From Lentisphaerota bacterium (GTDB lineage Bacteria > Verrucomicrobiota > Lentisphaeria > Victivallales > Victivallaceae), in NCBI GenBank assembly GCA_024225035.1, contig JAAEMX010000177.1, positions 1 through 64,000 on the forward strand: 64,000 nt of DNA. The letters run 5' to 3'. Shown one piece after another: positions 7,605 to 15,441 of the stretch (its first letter is position 1; every line of letters begins with the position of its first letter). The translations under genes and the position numbers were made by a program. The notes below the pieces were generated by a model. The model was not told where the DNA came from, made no database searches, and saw nothing but the letters and a program-made list of their open reading frames with translations.

Positions 7605-8774
7605 ATGGACTTCAACAAGATTATCGATAGAGAAAATACCAAAAGTGTAAAATATGATGGCCGCGAAATGACGTTCGGACGAGACGACGTATTACCCATG
7701 TGGATCCTTGACATGGATTTTGCAGCTCCTGAGGAAGTCACCAAGTCTTTTAAAAAACGTCTTGACCATGGAATTTATGGATACACAATGCTGGACTCTG
7801 ACTGCAGGGAATCTGTCTGCAACTGGATTAAGAATCGTCACAACTGGCAGATATCGCCAGCATGGCTGAGCCTGACTCCCGGAGTTGTTCCCGGTGTAAA
7901 TATGGCAATACAGGCTTTTTCCAAACCGGGCGACGGAGTCATTGTGCAGCCTCCGGTTTATTATCCTTTTTTTGCAGCCGTCGAAAACAATGATCGCAGG
8001 CTTTTATATAACCCTCTGCAAATAAATAACGGTAGACTTGAAATCGATTTTGAGAACCTTGAACAACAGGCGTCAAAAGCAAAAATTTTCCTCTTCTGCA
8101 GCCCGCATAATCCCGGAGGTTCAGTTTGGTCGGAAGAAGAGTTAGAGCGTATTGCTGAAATTTGCTTAAAACATGACCTTACAATTATATCTGATGAAAT
8201 CCACGCCGATATTGTATTCCCTCCGGCAAAGCATATACCTACAGCTTCAATTTCCCCAGAAACAGCAGCTCGCACGATCACTTTTATGTCTACCAGCAAA
8301 ACTTTTAATCTGGCTGGACTGTCTACCGCATATGCGGTAACCTCAAACCCGGTAATGCGTGAAGCTTTTAATTCAACAGAAGCCAAATTACAGGTCGGGT
8401 ACTGCAATTTATTTGGCATTATTGGCCTGGAAGCAGCTTACAAACATGGGCAGAAGTGGTATGAGAAAATGCTCAGCTATGTAAAAGCAAATATCGACTT
8501 TACAGTCAATTACTTTGAGCAAAATCTACCTCAAATAAAACCGCTCAAACCACAAGCCACATATTTACTTTGGCTGGACTGCAGAGAGCTAAAATTGAGT
8601 CAATCAGCTCTTTTAAGTCTTTTTGTCAACAAAGCAAGAGTAGGACTCAGTGACGGAACCATCTTCGGCCCCGGCGGAGAAGGTTTTATGCGCATGAATT
8701 TAGCCTGCGCTCGCTCAACAGTCGAAAAAGCACTGGGCCAGATAAAGCAGGCCGTGGATAACTTAAAAGTCTAA
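7605..8774 (+). CDS. patB: PatB/MalY-type PLP-dependent C-S lyase (cystathionine beta-lyase)
   Basis: A 389-residue fold-type I PLP enzyme. The N-terminus DVLPMWILDMDFAAPEEV is the signature opening of the MalY/PatB subgroup. The PLP features are PPVYYPFF (117-123), CSPHNPGG (165-172), ISDEIHADI (195-203), and the Schiff-base lysine in STSKTFNLAG (Lys232). The subgroup cleaves cystathionine or cysteine to a thiol, pyruvate and ammonia, and some members act as modulators of regulators. Length is normal. It is transcribed alone toward the arsenical operon, and its 3' end overlaps the opposite gene by 12 bases. A role in thiol metabolism next to a redox operon fits but is inferred. Confidence 0.88.
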   Translation: MDFNKIIDRENTKSVKYDGREMTFGRDDVLPMWILDMDFAAPEEVTKSFKKRLDHGIYGYTMLDSDCRESVCNWIKNRHNWQISPAWLSLTPGVVPGVNMAIQAFSKPGDGVIVQPPVYYPFFAAVENNDRRLLYNPLQINNGRLEIDFENLEQQASKAKIFLFCSPHNPGGSVWSEEELERIAEICLKHDLTIISDEIHADIVFPPAKHIPTASISPETAARTITFMSTSKTFNLAGLSTAYAVTSNPVMREAFNSTEAKLQVGYCNLFGIIGLEAAYKHGQKWYEKMLSYVKANIDFTVNYFEQNLPQIKPLKPQATYLLWLDCRELKLSQSALLSLFVNKARVGLSDGTIFGPGGEGFMRMNLACARSTVEKALGQIKQAVDNLKV

Positions 8775-9455
8775 ACCGAAAATACGGGTCAGACAGTAAT
8801 AAATACCTATCAGGATAAACAACACTCCTGTAATTCGTCTGGCCCATTTTTCAAACGAAGTTACCTTGTCATAAGCTGCTGCGAGACGATTTGCCCCAAA
8901 TGCTATGAAAAAAGCAAAAACCATAACTGGAATTCCTGTAGCTACACCGTATAACACCGGCAATAAAATGCCTGAATTATTTTCCACAGCCATTGGAAGC
9001 AGGCTGCCAAAAAACAAAGCTGCTGAAACAGGACAGAATGACAATGCAAAAAGGATTCCTAAAAGAAGAGCTCCAAGCACTCCTGATTTCTCAACAATTC
9101 CCTGAATCTTCTCATTTGCGGTATTGTTCTTAAAATTAAGTTTCAGCATTTCAAGCAAGACCATACCGACCAGAATCAACACTGGCCCCAATAACAGGTT
9201 CATATATTTCTGCAGCAAATGCGACAAAACTGGAGCCGAAAGCAAACTTTCTACCAGCAGCACCCCTAATACCAGATAAGTCAACGTGCGTCCTGCTGTA
9301 TAAAGCAGCCCGGCAAATAAAACCTTTCCTGCATTCCCCATACGGCGCCCGACAAATGATACGGCAGCAATATTTGTGGCTAAGGGACATGGACTTATCG
9401 AAGTCAGGATTCCCAGCCAAAATGCTGAAGCAATGACCAATATAAAATCTGCCAT
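8763..9455 (-). CDS. CcdA/ArsG-like membrane permease
   Basis: I chose the ATG at 9455 because AAGGAGG precedes it; a longer in-frame extension overlaps the upstream gene. The 230-residue product has about six transmembrane helices and two Pro/Cys-containing motifs, ILTSISPCPLATN near the start and LFALSFCPVSAALFFG in the middle. These are the hallmark of the CcdA/DsbD-beta superfamily; the ISPCPLATN form is the one usually annotated as the ArsG-type aromatic arsenical efflux permease. It is the last gene of a minus-strand operon behind an ArsF-like protein and a small thioredoxin, which supports the ArsG assignment over cytochrome c maturation. Its stop codon overlaps the convergent patB end. 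Confidence 0.75.
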   Translation of the reverse strand: MADFILVIASAFWLGILTSISPCPLATNIAAVSFVGRRMGNAGKVLFAGLLYTAGRTLTYLVLGVLLVESLLSAPVLSHLLQKYMNLLLGPVLILVGMVLLEMLKLNFKNNTANEKIQGIVEKSGVLGALLLGILFALSFCPVSAALFFGSLLPMAVENNSGILLPVLYGVATGIPVMVFAFFIAFGANRLAAAYDKVTSFEKWARRITGVLFILIGIYYCLTRIFGLDF

Positions 9456-9466
9456 TATACGCCTCC

Positions 9467-9931
9467 TTATTTGATAAAGTTTCCGACTTCTTCTTTGATG
9501 TACTTTGTGAATTTTCCTTTGTCGCCAACAAGCGACCATACTTTATTCAGGTTTTTCCATTTTACCTGTTTGCCTTTATCCTGCTTTGAAAGCACTACTG
9601 ACTTGGAAGTCAGGTTAAAGTCCTTTATAAAATGCTCGTTTTCAGGTAATTCAATATTGACAGGTTTGATAATTAATGATTTTACTTTAAGATCCGCCTC
9701 AAAATTATTTTTAACTGCTTCTACAGTATAACCTTCTATATTTCGACAAGTATTGCAGCGTGTATTGCCATGGAAGTAGTATACTACTAATTGCGGTAAC
9801 CCCTCAGTGGGCAGTTCCGAAGTAAGCCGCAGGGAATTCCTGGAAGCCCGAACTTCTTTTACCACAATGTAAGCAAAGCTTGCAAGTACAAAAAGCAGTA
9901 ACAGAATAGTAAGTATTTTTTTATTTTTCAA
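9467..9931 (-). CDS. ArsF-like membrane-anchored thiol protein
   Basis: A 154-residue protein with an N-terminal membrane anchor (residues 5-24) and a periplasmic domain that has the redox motif CNTC (Cys59-Cys62) within YYFHGNTRCNTCRNIEG. This pattern is characteristic of proteins annotated as ArsF-type subunits of nitrophenyl (arsenical) nitroreductases. The start is a TTG at 9931 with GTGAGG 7 bases upstream. It lies 11 bases before the ArsG-like permease gene and 9 bases after the thioredoxin gene, so the three are probably translated from one message. Electron transfer from cytoplasmic thiols across the membrane to a substrate is the likely role. Evidence is motif plus context. Confidence 0.72.
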   Translation of the reverse strand: MKNKKILTILLLLFVLASFAYIVVKEVRASRNSLRLTSELPTEGLPQLVVYYFHGNTRCNTCRNIEGYTVEAVKNNFEADLKVKSLIIKPVNIELPENEHFIKDFNLTSKSVVLSKQDKGKQVKWKNLNKVWSLVGDKGKFTKYIKEEVGNFIK

Positions 9932-9940
9932 AAAGCAACC

Positions 9941-10177
9941 TCACCCCTGTAAAATAGATTTAATCTTGTCTGCAGAAGGTATTTTACCTGAAGCGACAAC
10001 GACACCATCTATCACTAATGCTGGAGGAGCCATTATCCCCATAGCAACAATCTTTCCAATATCAGTCACTTTTTCAACTTCACAAACTAAATCCAGCTCT
10101 GAGGCAATATTCTTAACGCTTTCCGCAAGCTGTTCGCATTTGCGACATCCGGCACCGTAAATTTCTATTTTTTTCAT
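9941..10177 (-). CDS. Small thioredoxin-like redox-active disulfide protein
   Basis: A 78-residue protein of the MTH895/TM0996 small glutaredoxin-like family. It has a beta strand followed by GAGCRKC (Cys11 and Cys14), then the cis-proline region APPALVIDG and a C-terminal KIPSADKIKSIL helix. Such proteins commonly sit next to UPF0718-type permeases and ArsR regulators. The RBS is GGAGG, 6 bases before the ATG. It is the second structural gene of the operon after the permease (28-base gap). It probably supplies reducing equivalents to the ArsF/ArsG-like pair, filling the position of ArsE. Function is inferred. Confidence 0.85.
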   Translation of the reverse strand: MKKIEIYGAGCRKCEQLAESVKNIASELDLVCEVEKVTDIGKIVAMGIMAPPALVIDGVVVASGKIPSADKIKSILQG

Positions 10178-10205
10178 GATTCCTCCATATCTGTTGATTT
10201 TCTAT

Positions 10206-11504
10206 TTAGAAAAAAGCTCCGAATATAATACCGCTCAAAGTGGCCAGAATAACCACGAGGCACACATACGCGAATGTTTTTTTGGTGCCCATAACTTTTC
10301 TAATTACCAGCATATTGGGCAGGCTCAAAGCAGGACCTGCCAGCAGTAAAGCCAATGCCGGCCCCTTCCCCATTCCGTTCTGAATCAGACCCTGCAATAT
10401 AGGTACTTCTGTTAATGTGGCAAAGTACATAAACGCTCCTGCGACAGAGGCAAAAAAGTTGGACTGCAATGAATTCCCACCTACAGCGTTGGATATCCAC
10501 TCCTGCGGAATGATCCCCTGTCCCCCTGGAGGCCCGAGGAGAAATCCAGCCAGCAGGACACCACCAAACAAAAGCGGTAGAATTGTCTTGCCATAGTACC
10601 ATGTCCAGTCAAGCCAGTCTTTTGATTCTATAGTCCCTCTGCCCGTTGCTAAACTGAATACGGCAATACCTGCAATAAAAGGTACTTGCGGTATTTTAGG
10701 GAAAATAACTGCAAAAATAACCACAGCGGCCATCCCTATAGCTGTTATTAATTTATTCAAACCAAAAAACTTTATTCCAACCAACCCGGTGCCAAGATAA
10801 GCTATGCCGACCAGCCACCATTTTATAGCAAATACAGCTCCCCATATTCCACCTTGAGTTTCAGGTTTCGCCCAGTTTGCAAAAACCAATAAACCGACCA
10901 TTAATGCAAACAGAACAATATCAGCATAAATCGGATGTGGCTCAGCTTCATTCAACTCAGGCATATCCGTTTCTGCTTCCAGCCCTTTATCATTGCGAAA
11001 AATCAATTGCATACAGAGTCCTATAACCACGCTGAAAAGAATAGCTCCGACAGCCCTGGCTATCCCAAGTTCATATCCAAGTATACGCGCTGTCAGAATT
11101 ATCGCCATTACATTAATTGCCGGGCCAGAGTAAAGAAAAGCTGTAGCAGGCCCAATTCCGGCGCCACGTTTATAAATTCCGGCAAAAAGCGGTAAAACTG
11201 TACAGGAACACACTGCCAGAATTACTCCTGATAAAGATGCTACTGAGTAAGCAATGAATTTGTTGGCTTTAGCCCCAAAGTACTTTATGACTGCCGCTTT
11301 GCTGACAAATGTTGAAATAGCTCCCGCAATAAAGAAAGCCGGCAGCAGACAAAACAGAACATGTTCACGGGCATACCATTTCACCAATTGCAGCGAACCA
11401 AGTACGGCTTTATCAAACCATTCTTTGCCGGCAGGCAAAAACCAGCAGACGGCAATCGCAGCCACTACTATGCTTAAAATTTTAAACTCTTTTTTCAAAT
11501 CCAT
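10206..11504 (-). CDS. UPF0718/ArsP-family permease
   Basis: A 432-residue permease with about ten transmembrane helices. The conserved UPF0718 signature is present: AVCSCTVLPLFAGIYKRGAG with Cys99 and Cys101, followed by FLYSGPAINVMAIILT. A second inverted-repeat half contains TEVPILQGLIQNGMGKGPALALLLAGPALSLPN. ArsP members of this family export trivalent organoarsenicals; others have no known substrate. A soluble, acidic loop of about 30 residues (ETDMPELNEAEPHP) separates the halves. It is the first gene after arsR and twin operator-like palindromes, which indicates direct ArsR control. No adjacent arsB or arsC is present, so the substrate may be an organic arsenical, antimonial or other soft metal. 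Confidence 0.82.
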   Translation of the reverse strand: MDLKKEFKILSIVVAAIAVCWFLPAGKEWFDKAVLGSLQLVKWYAREHVLFCLLPAFFIAGAISTFVSKAAVIKYFGAKANKFIAYSVASLSGVILAVCSCTVLPLFAGIYKRGAGIGPATAFLYSGPAINVMAIILTARILGYELGIARAVGAILFSVVIGLCMQLIFRNDKGLEAETDMPELNEAEPHPIYADIVLFALMVGLLVFANWAKPETQGGIWGAVFAIKWWLVGIAYLGTGLVGIKFFGLNKLITAIGMAAVVIFAVIFPKIPQVPFIAGIAVFSLATGRGTIESKDWLDWTWYYGKTILPLLFGGVLLAGFLLGPPGGQGIIPQEWISNAVGGNSLQSNFFASVAGAFMYFATLTEVPILQGLIQNGMGKGPALALLLAGPALSLPNMLVIRKVMGTKKTFAYVCLVVILATLSGIIFGAFF

Positions 11505-11521
11505 TTTTGCCCCCCGCGTTT

Positions 11522-11579
11522 ATTGGCAAAATAACCAAATAACTAATTAAAAAAACATTAATTGGCAATTTCGCCAAAT
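11522..11579 (-). promoter_or_regulatory. Twin ArsR operator-like palindromes before the permease gene
   Basis: Two 19-bp imperfect palindromes in the same orientation: ATTGGCAAAATAACCAAAT at 11522-11540 and ATTGGCAATTTCGCCAAAT at 11561-11579, 39 bases start to start. The shared pattern is ATTGGCAA-N3-T-x-x-CCAAAT. They fill the gap between arsR and the permease gene. On the minus strand, TTGCCA inside the upstream site could act as a -35 element. Placement inside the operon suggests ArsR represses an internal promoter for the transport genes. Confidence 0.6.
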
Positions 11580-11601
11580 AACAATAATAAGAAATTACAT
11601 G

Positions 11602-11922
11602 TTATTTACATTTACTGCAACTGCTTTTTTCATTTTTTTCTGATAAAACTTTCTCCACACATCCGAGGAAGTCAGTAACACAAGGAACTCTAAGGCTGTA
11701 AAATACTTGAACGCCACGCTTGTCAGTATCTACAAGTCCGGCATTTTTAAGAAGCGAAAGATGCTTTGAAACTGTCGAAATATCATCACCGATAAGTTTC
11801 TGCAAGTCACAAACACAGCACTCACCTTCAGCAAGTTTTTCAACCATAGTCAAACGCGAGGGGTGCGCCAAAGCCTTAATAACTTTTACACGCTCTAGCT
11901 GACGTTTTTCAGATATTGCCAT
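11602..11922 (-). CDS. arsR: ArsR/SmtB-family metalloid-responsive repressor
   Basis: A 106-residue winged-helix repressor. ALAHPSRLTMVEKLAEGECCVCDL contains the classic alpha-3 As(III) site (E-x-C-V-C-D-L; here Cys35, Cys36, Cys38), followed by the recognition helix DDISTVSKHLSLLKNAGLV. The C-terminus ends CSKCK, with two more cysteines (102 and 105) that could add a metal ligand. The extra cysteine before C-V-C and the terminal pair are unusual and may tune ligand choice. The gene starts 26 bases after the oppF-like gene ends and heads the arsenical/thiol operon. The operators at 11522-11579 are its likely targets. Confidence 0.92.
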   Translation of the reverse strand: MAISEKRQLERVKVIKALAHPSRLTMVEKLAEGECCVCDLQKLIGDDISTVSKHLSLLKNAGLVDTDKRGVQVFYSLRVPCVTDFLGCVEKVLSEKNEKSSCSKCK

Positions 11923-11948
11923 TGCAGGCCTCCATTCCTAAAATTATT

Positions 11949-12947
11949 TTAAAGCTTTGGTGAGCGGTTAATTTCTTCAATACTATCCTGATAAAAACAA
12001 GCGCACATATGCTGGCTGTCTTCGGCAATCTGTTCAAGATTCGGCCCCTCAATACTGCAGTTATCCCTCGCCACTGGACAACGTGGGTGAAATGGACATC
12101 CGTCAGGAGGGTCTATTGGTGAAGGAACATCTCCCGGCAATACAATTCTGGAGCGCTGTGATTCAGGATCAACGACCGGAACCGCTGAAAGCAGAGCTTT
12201 TGTATATGGATGCTGAGGATTTGAGCAAATTTCAGAAGCCGGTCCGGATTCAACGATTTTGCCAAGATACATGACCAGAATCCGGGAACTGATATGTTCA
12301 ACTACCGCCAAATCATGCGCTATAAACAGAAAGGCTGTACCGGTCTGCTTTTGAATATCCATCAGTAAGTTTATAATTTGTGCCTGAACACTAACGTCCA
12401 AAGCTGAAACCGGTTCATCAGCAACGATAAGATCCGGTTCCGCAGCCAATGCACGGGCTATTCCTATGCGCTGACGCTGTCCGCCACTGAACTGATGTGG
12501 AAATCTAAACATATAATCTTTTTCAAGCCCCACCAGTTCAAATAGTTCAGCAACTCGTTTTTTGCGTGCGTTGCGGTCAAGTTTGGTATGCAGGACCAAC
12601 ACCTCGTCAATAGCATTAAATACACGCATACGAGGATTAAGAGAACCGTAAGGGTCCTGAAAAATCATCTGAAATTTCTTGCGGGCACGCCGCAACTCTT
12701 CTCCTTTGAGCTTGCCGATTTCGATATCACCGATTTTGAAGTCGCCGCCACAAGGCTCTTCCAAACGAACCAAAGCCCGCCCCAAAGTACTTTTCCCACA
12801 GCCGCTTTCTCCGACCAGGCCAACCGTTTCACCAGCTTCAAGCTCAAAACTGACTCCGTCAACAGCACGAACATGCCGACTTGGTTTAAACCAGCCGCCT
12901 TTTACCGGATAATATACTTTTAAATCGTTTACCTCTAGCAGTGCCAT
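11949..12947 (-). CDS. Oligopeptide/dipeptide ABC transporter ATP-binding protein (OppF/DppF-like)
   Basis: An ATPase of about 332 residues. It has Walker A ([15 protein letters not shown]), a Q-loop ([12 protein letters not shown]), the ABC signature ([17 protein letters not shown]), Walker B ([13 protein letters not shown]), and the OppF C-terminal extension with the cysteine cluster of this subfamily ([14 protein letters not shown]), which can hold an Fe-S cluster. It energises uptake of peptides or other solutes. A GTG directly precedes the ATG at 12947; the ribosome binding site is weak. No permease, partner ATPase or binding protein is adjacent, so it is an orphan here: a PnpOx-like gene lies upstream and arsR downstream. 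All catalytic motifs are intact. Confidence 0.9.
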   Translation of the reverse strand: MALLEVNDLKVYYPVKGGWFKPSRHVRAVDGVSFELEAGETVGLVGESGCGKSTLGRALVRLEEPCGGDFKIGDIEIGKLKGEELRRARKKFQMIFQDPYGSLNPRMRVFNAIDEVLVLHTKLDRNARKKRVAELFELVGLEKDYMFRFPHQFSGGQRQRIGIARALAAEPDLIVADEPVSALDVSVQAQIINLLMDIQKQTGTAFLFIAHDLAVVEHISSRILVMYLGKIVESGPASEICSNPQHPYTKALLSAVPVVDPESQRSRIVLPGDVPSPIDPPDGCPFHPRCPVARDNCSIEGPNLEQIAEDSQHMCACFYQDSIEEINRSPKL

Positions 12948-13078
12948 CACGGGCCTTTGTTTGTTATAATGTACGCCTTAAATGTTACCTCAGACAGCGT
13001 GATTTTCAAGTCATAAAATAAGAATTACTGCAGTCTTCGTGCAACGGAAAATACTATTGTACATTAAGCTTCAATCAA

Positions 13079-13564
13079 TTAATGCTCTGAAGTTTTGTTC
13101 CAGTTGCTGGACCTTTTACCGGTCATCTCTGTAATCTTGAGTTTAAGAATTACAAGCCTTTTCACCGACTCCAGACCATAGTCTACAGGAGAACCCCAGT
13201 CATGTTGCCCCATAAGTATCTTCAAAGCCTCATTCATCCGTTCATGGTCATCCATAATTATTTCAACATCACCATAGCCGATTATTGAGCGGTAACGGGT
13301 TGAACATCTGCCCAGTTCTTTCTCTTTAATTACCTTTACACTGTCCTCTACTTCAAAACATACATGATGATGATTATTTAATAAATCGAGCTTTTTGCCC
13401 TGCAATGCACAGTGTATATAAATGCTTTTATCTTTATATCCATAGTTAAATGGAATAATATAAGGCTTGTCGCCATCCATCATGGCAACACGACAGATTT
13501 TAGCAGATGACAGAACGTCATCAAGTTCAATCGGATCAGTTATTTCCTGTATTCTTCTGCGCAT
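13079..13564 (-). CDS. NimA-like FMN-binding split-barrel protein
   Basis: A 161-residue protein of the pyridoxamine 5'-phosphate oxidase-like / 5-nitroimidazole reductase (Nim) family. The opening MRRRIQEITDPIELDDVLSSAKICRVAMMDGDKPYIIPFNYGY is typical, with a strand-turn-strand followed by IYIHCALQGKKLDLL and CFEVED. These proteins bind FMN or heme-like cofactors and are often linked to redox detoxification or nitroimidazole resistance. The length is normal. The gene stands alone, upstream of the oppF-like gene on the same strand with a gap of about 130 bases. The real substrate is unknown. Confidence 0.8.
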   Translation of the reverse strand: MRRRIQEITDPIELDDVLSSAKICRVAMMDGDKPYIIPFNYGYKDKSIYIHCALQGKKLDLLNNHHHVCFEVEDSVKVIKEKELGRCSTRYRSIIGYGDVEIIMDDHERMNEALKILMGQHDWGSPVDYGLESVKRLVILKLKITEMTGKRSSNWNKTSEH

Positions 13565-13756
13565 TTTTCATCCCTTGATATTATTATTTCAAAGTCTGCA
13601 TAAGCTCATTATAGCTCACTGGACAAAAAAGACAAACTTCAAAAACCCATGACCGATAATAAGCTGGAAATATTTTTCATCAGGTGTATTTTCAAAGTAG
13701 TAAATTCTTGTGATCTTATAGTCGCATTTTTTAGATCGAAGTCAAAGGTGGTAACA

Positions 13757-13851
13757 ATGCATAAATTTCTGAAATCCGCACTTTTATTATTCGCTCTTAT
13801 CTGCACTTTAAACGTTTACGCTACAATCAATAATGATGCAGAAAACTCAAA
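13757..13851 (+). pseudogene. 5' fragment of a secreted-protein gene
   Basis: From the ATG at 13757, the frame encodes a clear signal peptide (MHKFLKSALLLFALICTLNVYA) and about 10 mature residues. It then runs head-on into the antisense sulfatase fragment at about 13843-13851. The rest of the frame up to 13921 is sulfatase gene read backwards. Only the 5' end of the secreted-protein gene survives. An upstream TTG extension is possible but has no signal-peptide logic. Confidence 0.5.
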
Positions 13852-14265
13852 TGCAAGTGGTGCCAGATCGTTTACACCGTTGCTGTTATTAATTGATGAA
13901 CGGTCAACTATTTCGTCATAACCTATTTCGTGTTCACGGCCCGCTCCTGCTATATGCTGAATACCAAGCAAGACCGAAGAATACCCATTATTTCGCAGAG
14001 TGTGCACAATGTGTTTGCCATAGTCATTCATCTCAAACCCGCGATGAGCCAAGCCAAGCATTCCATTTGAATGCGCATACTCTCCAGTAAGCAGGCAAGC
14101 CCGGCTTGGAGAACATGTCGGATTGCCGCAAAAGCATTGCTTAAAAACTACACTTTCTTCGGCAAGTTCCTGCAAATTAGGAGTATTTACTTTATGACCA
14201 TAAGGAGAAATATATCGGCCGGTATCATGAGAATGCAGATAAAGTATATTTGGCAGCTTGCTCAT
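13843..14265 (-). pseudogene. N-terminal fragment of a type I sulfatase gene
   Basis: The ATG at 14265 (GGAAA upstream) begins a sulfatase: SKLPNILYLHSHDTGRYISPYG gives the first metal-binding aspartate, and NPTCSPSRACLLTGEY is the sulfatase signature in which the cysteine matures to formylglycine. The frame stays sulfatase-like through VNDLAPLAFEF, then turns into unrelated residues and stops at 13816. About 130-140 residues remain of a family whose members have roughly 450-550, so all C-terminal metal and substrate residues are lost. The break coincides with the truncated secreted-protein gene on the opposite strand. It is divergent from an AraC-type regulator, the usual partner of such genes. 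It cannot be functional. Confidence 0.85.
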
Positions 14266-14382
14266 TAATAAAGTTTCCTTTTTTGTTGTTTTACAAACAG
14301 AATGTTTTAGTATATATTATACATAATCAGCACTTATTCGAAGTGTTAAATGGTATAATTTTTGTTCTTTCTGGTATTTTAT

Positions 14383-15087
14383 ATGGAATGGCCTTTTAAT
14401 AAAATAATGCCGCTGCAGCAAGAGGTAAATACGTTCTTTACAGGCTCGGGAACTGACTCGTTCTTCCGGGCTGGTATTTTGGCACCTCCATATATCCGAA
14501 AAAACTTAAAAAACGGCTGCCTTAAGTATTTTACGCTAAATGTCATTTTAAGCGGCAACGGTCTATATACTCCTGAAAACAGCCCTCGATACGAACTAAC
14601 TCCAGGATTCGTTTTTTCTCGAGCACCAAATGAACGCTTTGCTATAAGCCGTGATGAAGATTACTTTGAATTTGCTTTTGCAGCCTACCCCGGTTTTTAT
14701 ACTTTTTGCATTGAAACAGGCCTGATCGGCAAGGAACGGCAAGCTTACAATATCCCTTTGAATAAAAGCCTGATTGAAAGTCTGTCAAACTACATAAAAA
14801 CAATTCGAAACGCCAAGCCGTCATCAGTCCATGATGTAATTAACGGTTCAGTTGAATTGCTCCGGAATTTGAGTTTCTTTCAGGCTGCGACGCCTCAAGA
14901 TACCAACATGAGATTTAGAACAACTTCCGCTAAACTACTCCGAAAAGCTGCTGGAGCTCCAAGGCAAATTCCAGAAATCGCGGAAGCTCTTGGATACAAT
15001 GATACTGCGGCTTTTTCCAAGCTATTCAAAAGCATAATAGGTAGCTCCCCAGCCCGCTTCAGAGCAAAATTAACAAAACAACAGTAA
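14383..15087 (+). CDS. AraC-family regulator lacking the first HTH
   Basis: I chose the ATG at 14383; a TTG at 14362 adds only seven residues. The 234-residue protein has a cupin-like sensor half and a C-terminal helix-turn-helix (IPEIAEALGYNDTAAFSKLFKSIIGSSPARFR) that matches the second HTH of AraC proteins. The first HTH (normally about 40-45 residues with L-A-x...S-x-x-Y/F-L-x-R-x-F) is not present between FFQAATPQDTNMRF and the linker helix TTSAKLLRKAAG. Family members are usually near 280 residues. An in-frame internal deletion is the simplest explanation, so DNA binding is probably impaired. It is divergent from the truncated sulfatase, its presumed former target. Confidence 0.7.
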   Translation: MEWPFNKIMPLQQEVNTFFTGSGTDSFFRAGILAPPYIRKNLKNGCLKYFTLNVILSGNGLYTPENSPRYELTPGFVFSRAPNERFAISRDEDYFEFAFAAYPGFYTFCIETGLIGKERQAYNIPLNKSLIESLSNYIKTIRNAKPSSVHDVINGSVELLRNLSFFQAATPQDTNMRFRTTSAKLLRKAAGAPRQIPEIAEALGYNDTAAFSKLFKSIIGSSPARFRAKLTKQQ

Positions 15088-15441
15088 AAAACATGATAAT
15101 GTTTACATACATCTTCCAATACCAAATTATACATCAGTATTATATTATACTTAATATTTTTTACTCATTCTAAACCTGTTTAGCTGTAAAAAATAAATCT
15201 TATCTTCAACACTATTAAATACTTTTAACTCAATATAGCTAAAATTTATTATTAATTATTTTCTTAATTTATATTGCATTGACAACCACGATATGTATAT
15301 TTTGAAGGCTGTTTTTACTTATATTAGTTTTTAAATACTAAATAGTAATCATCGGGGGGCTTTGTGAGCGGAATTACAAAGCATTGAATTCCTCTTGGTA
15401 CCGTTTTAGTAAAATTAAAGCTTTTAAAAATGTAGGTAAAA
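15088..15441. other. AT-rich intergenic region, nothing recognised
   Basis: About 350 bases between the AraC-type gene and the multi-membrane protein gene. It must hold the promoter of the latter. No convincing hairpin, repeat or small gene is seen. Confidence 0.5.
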
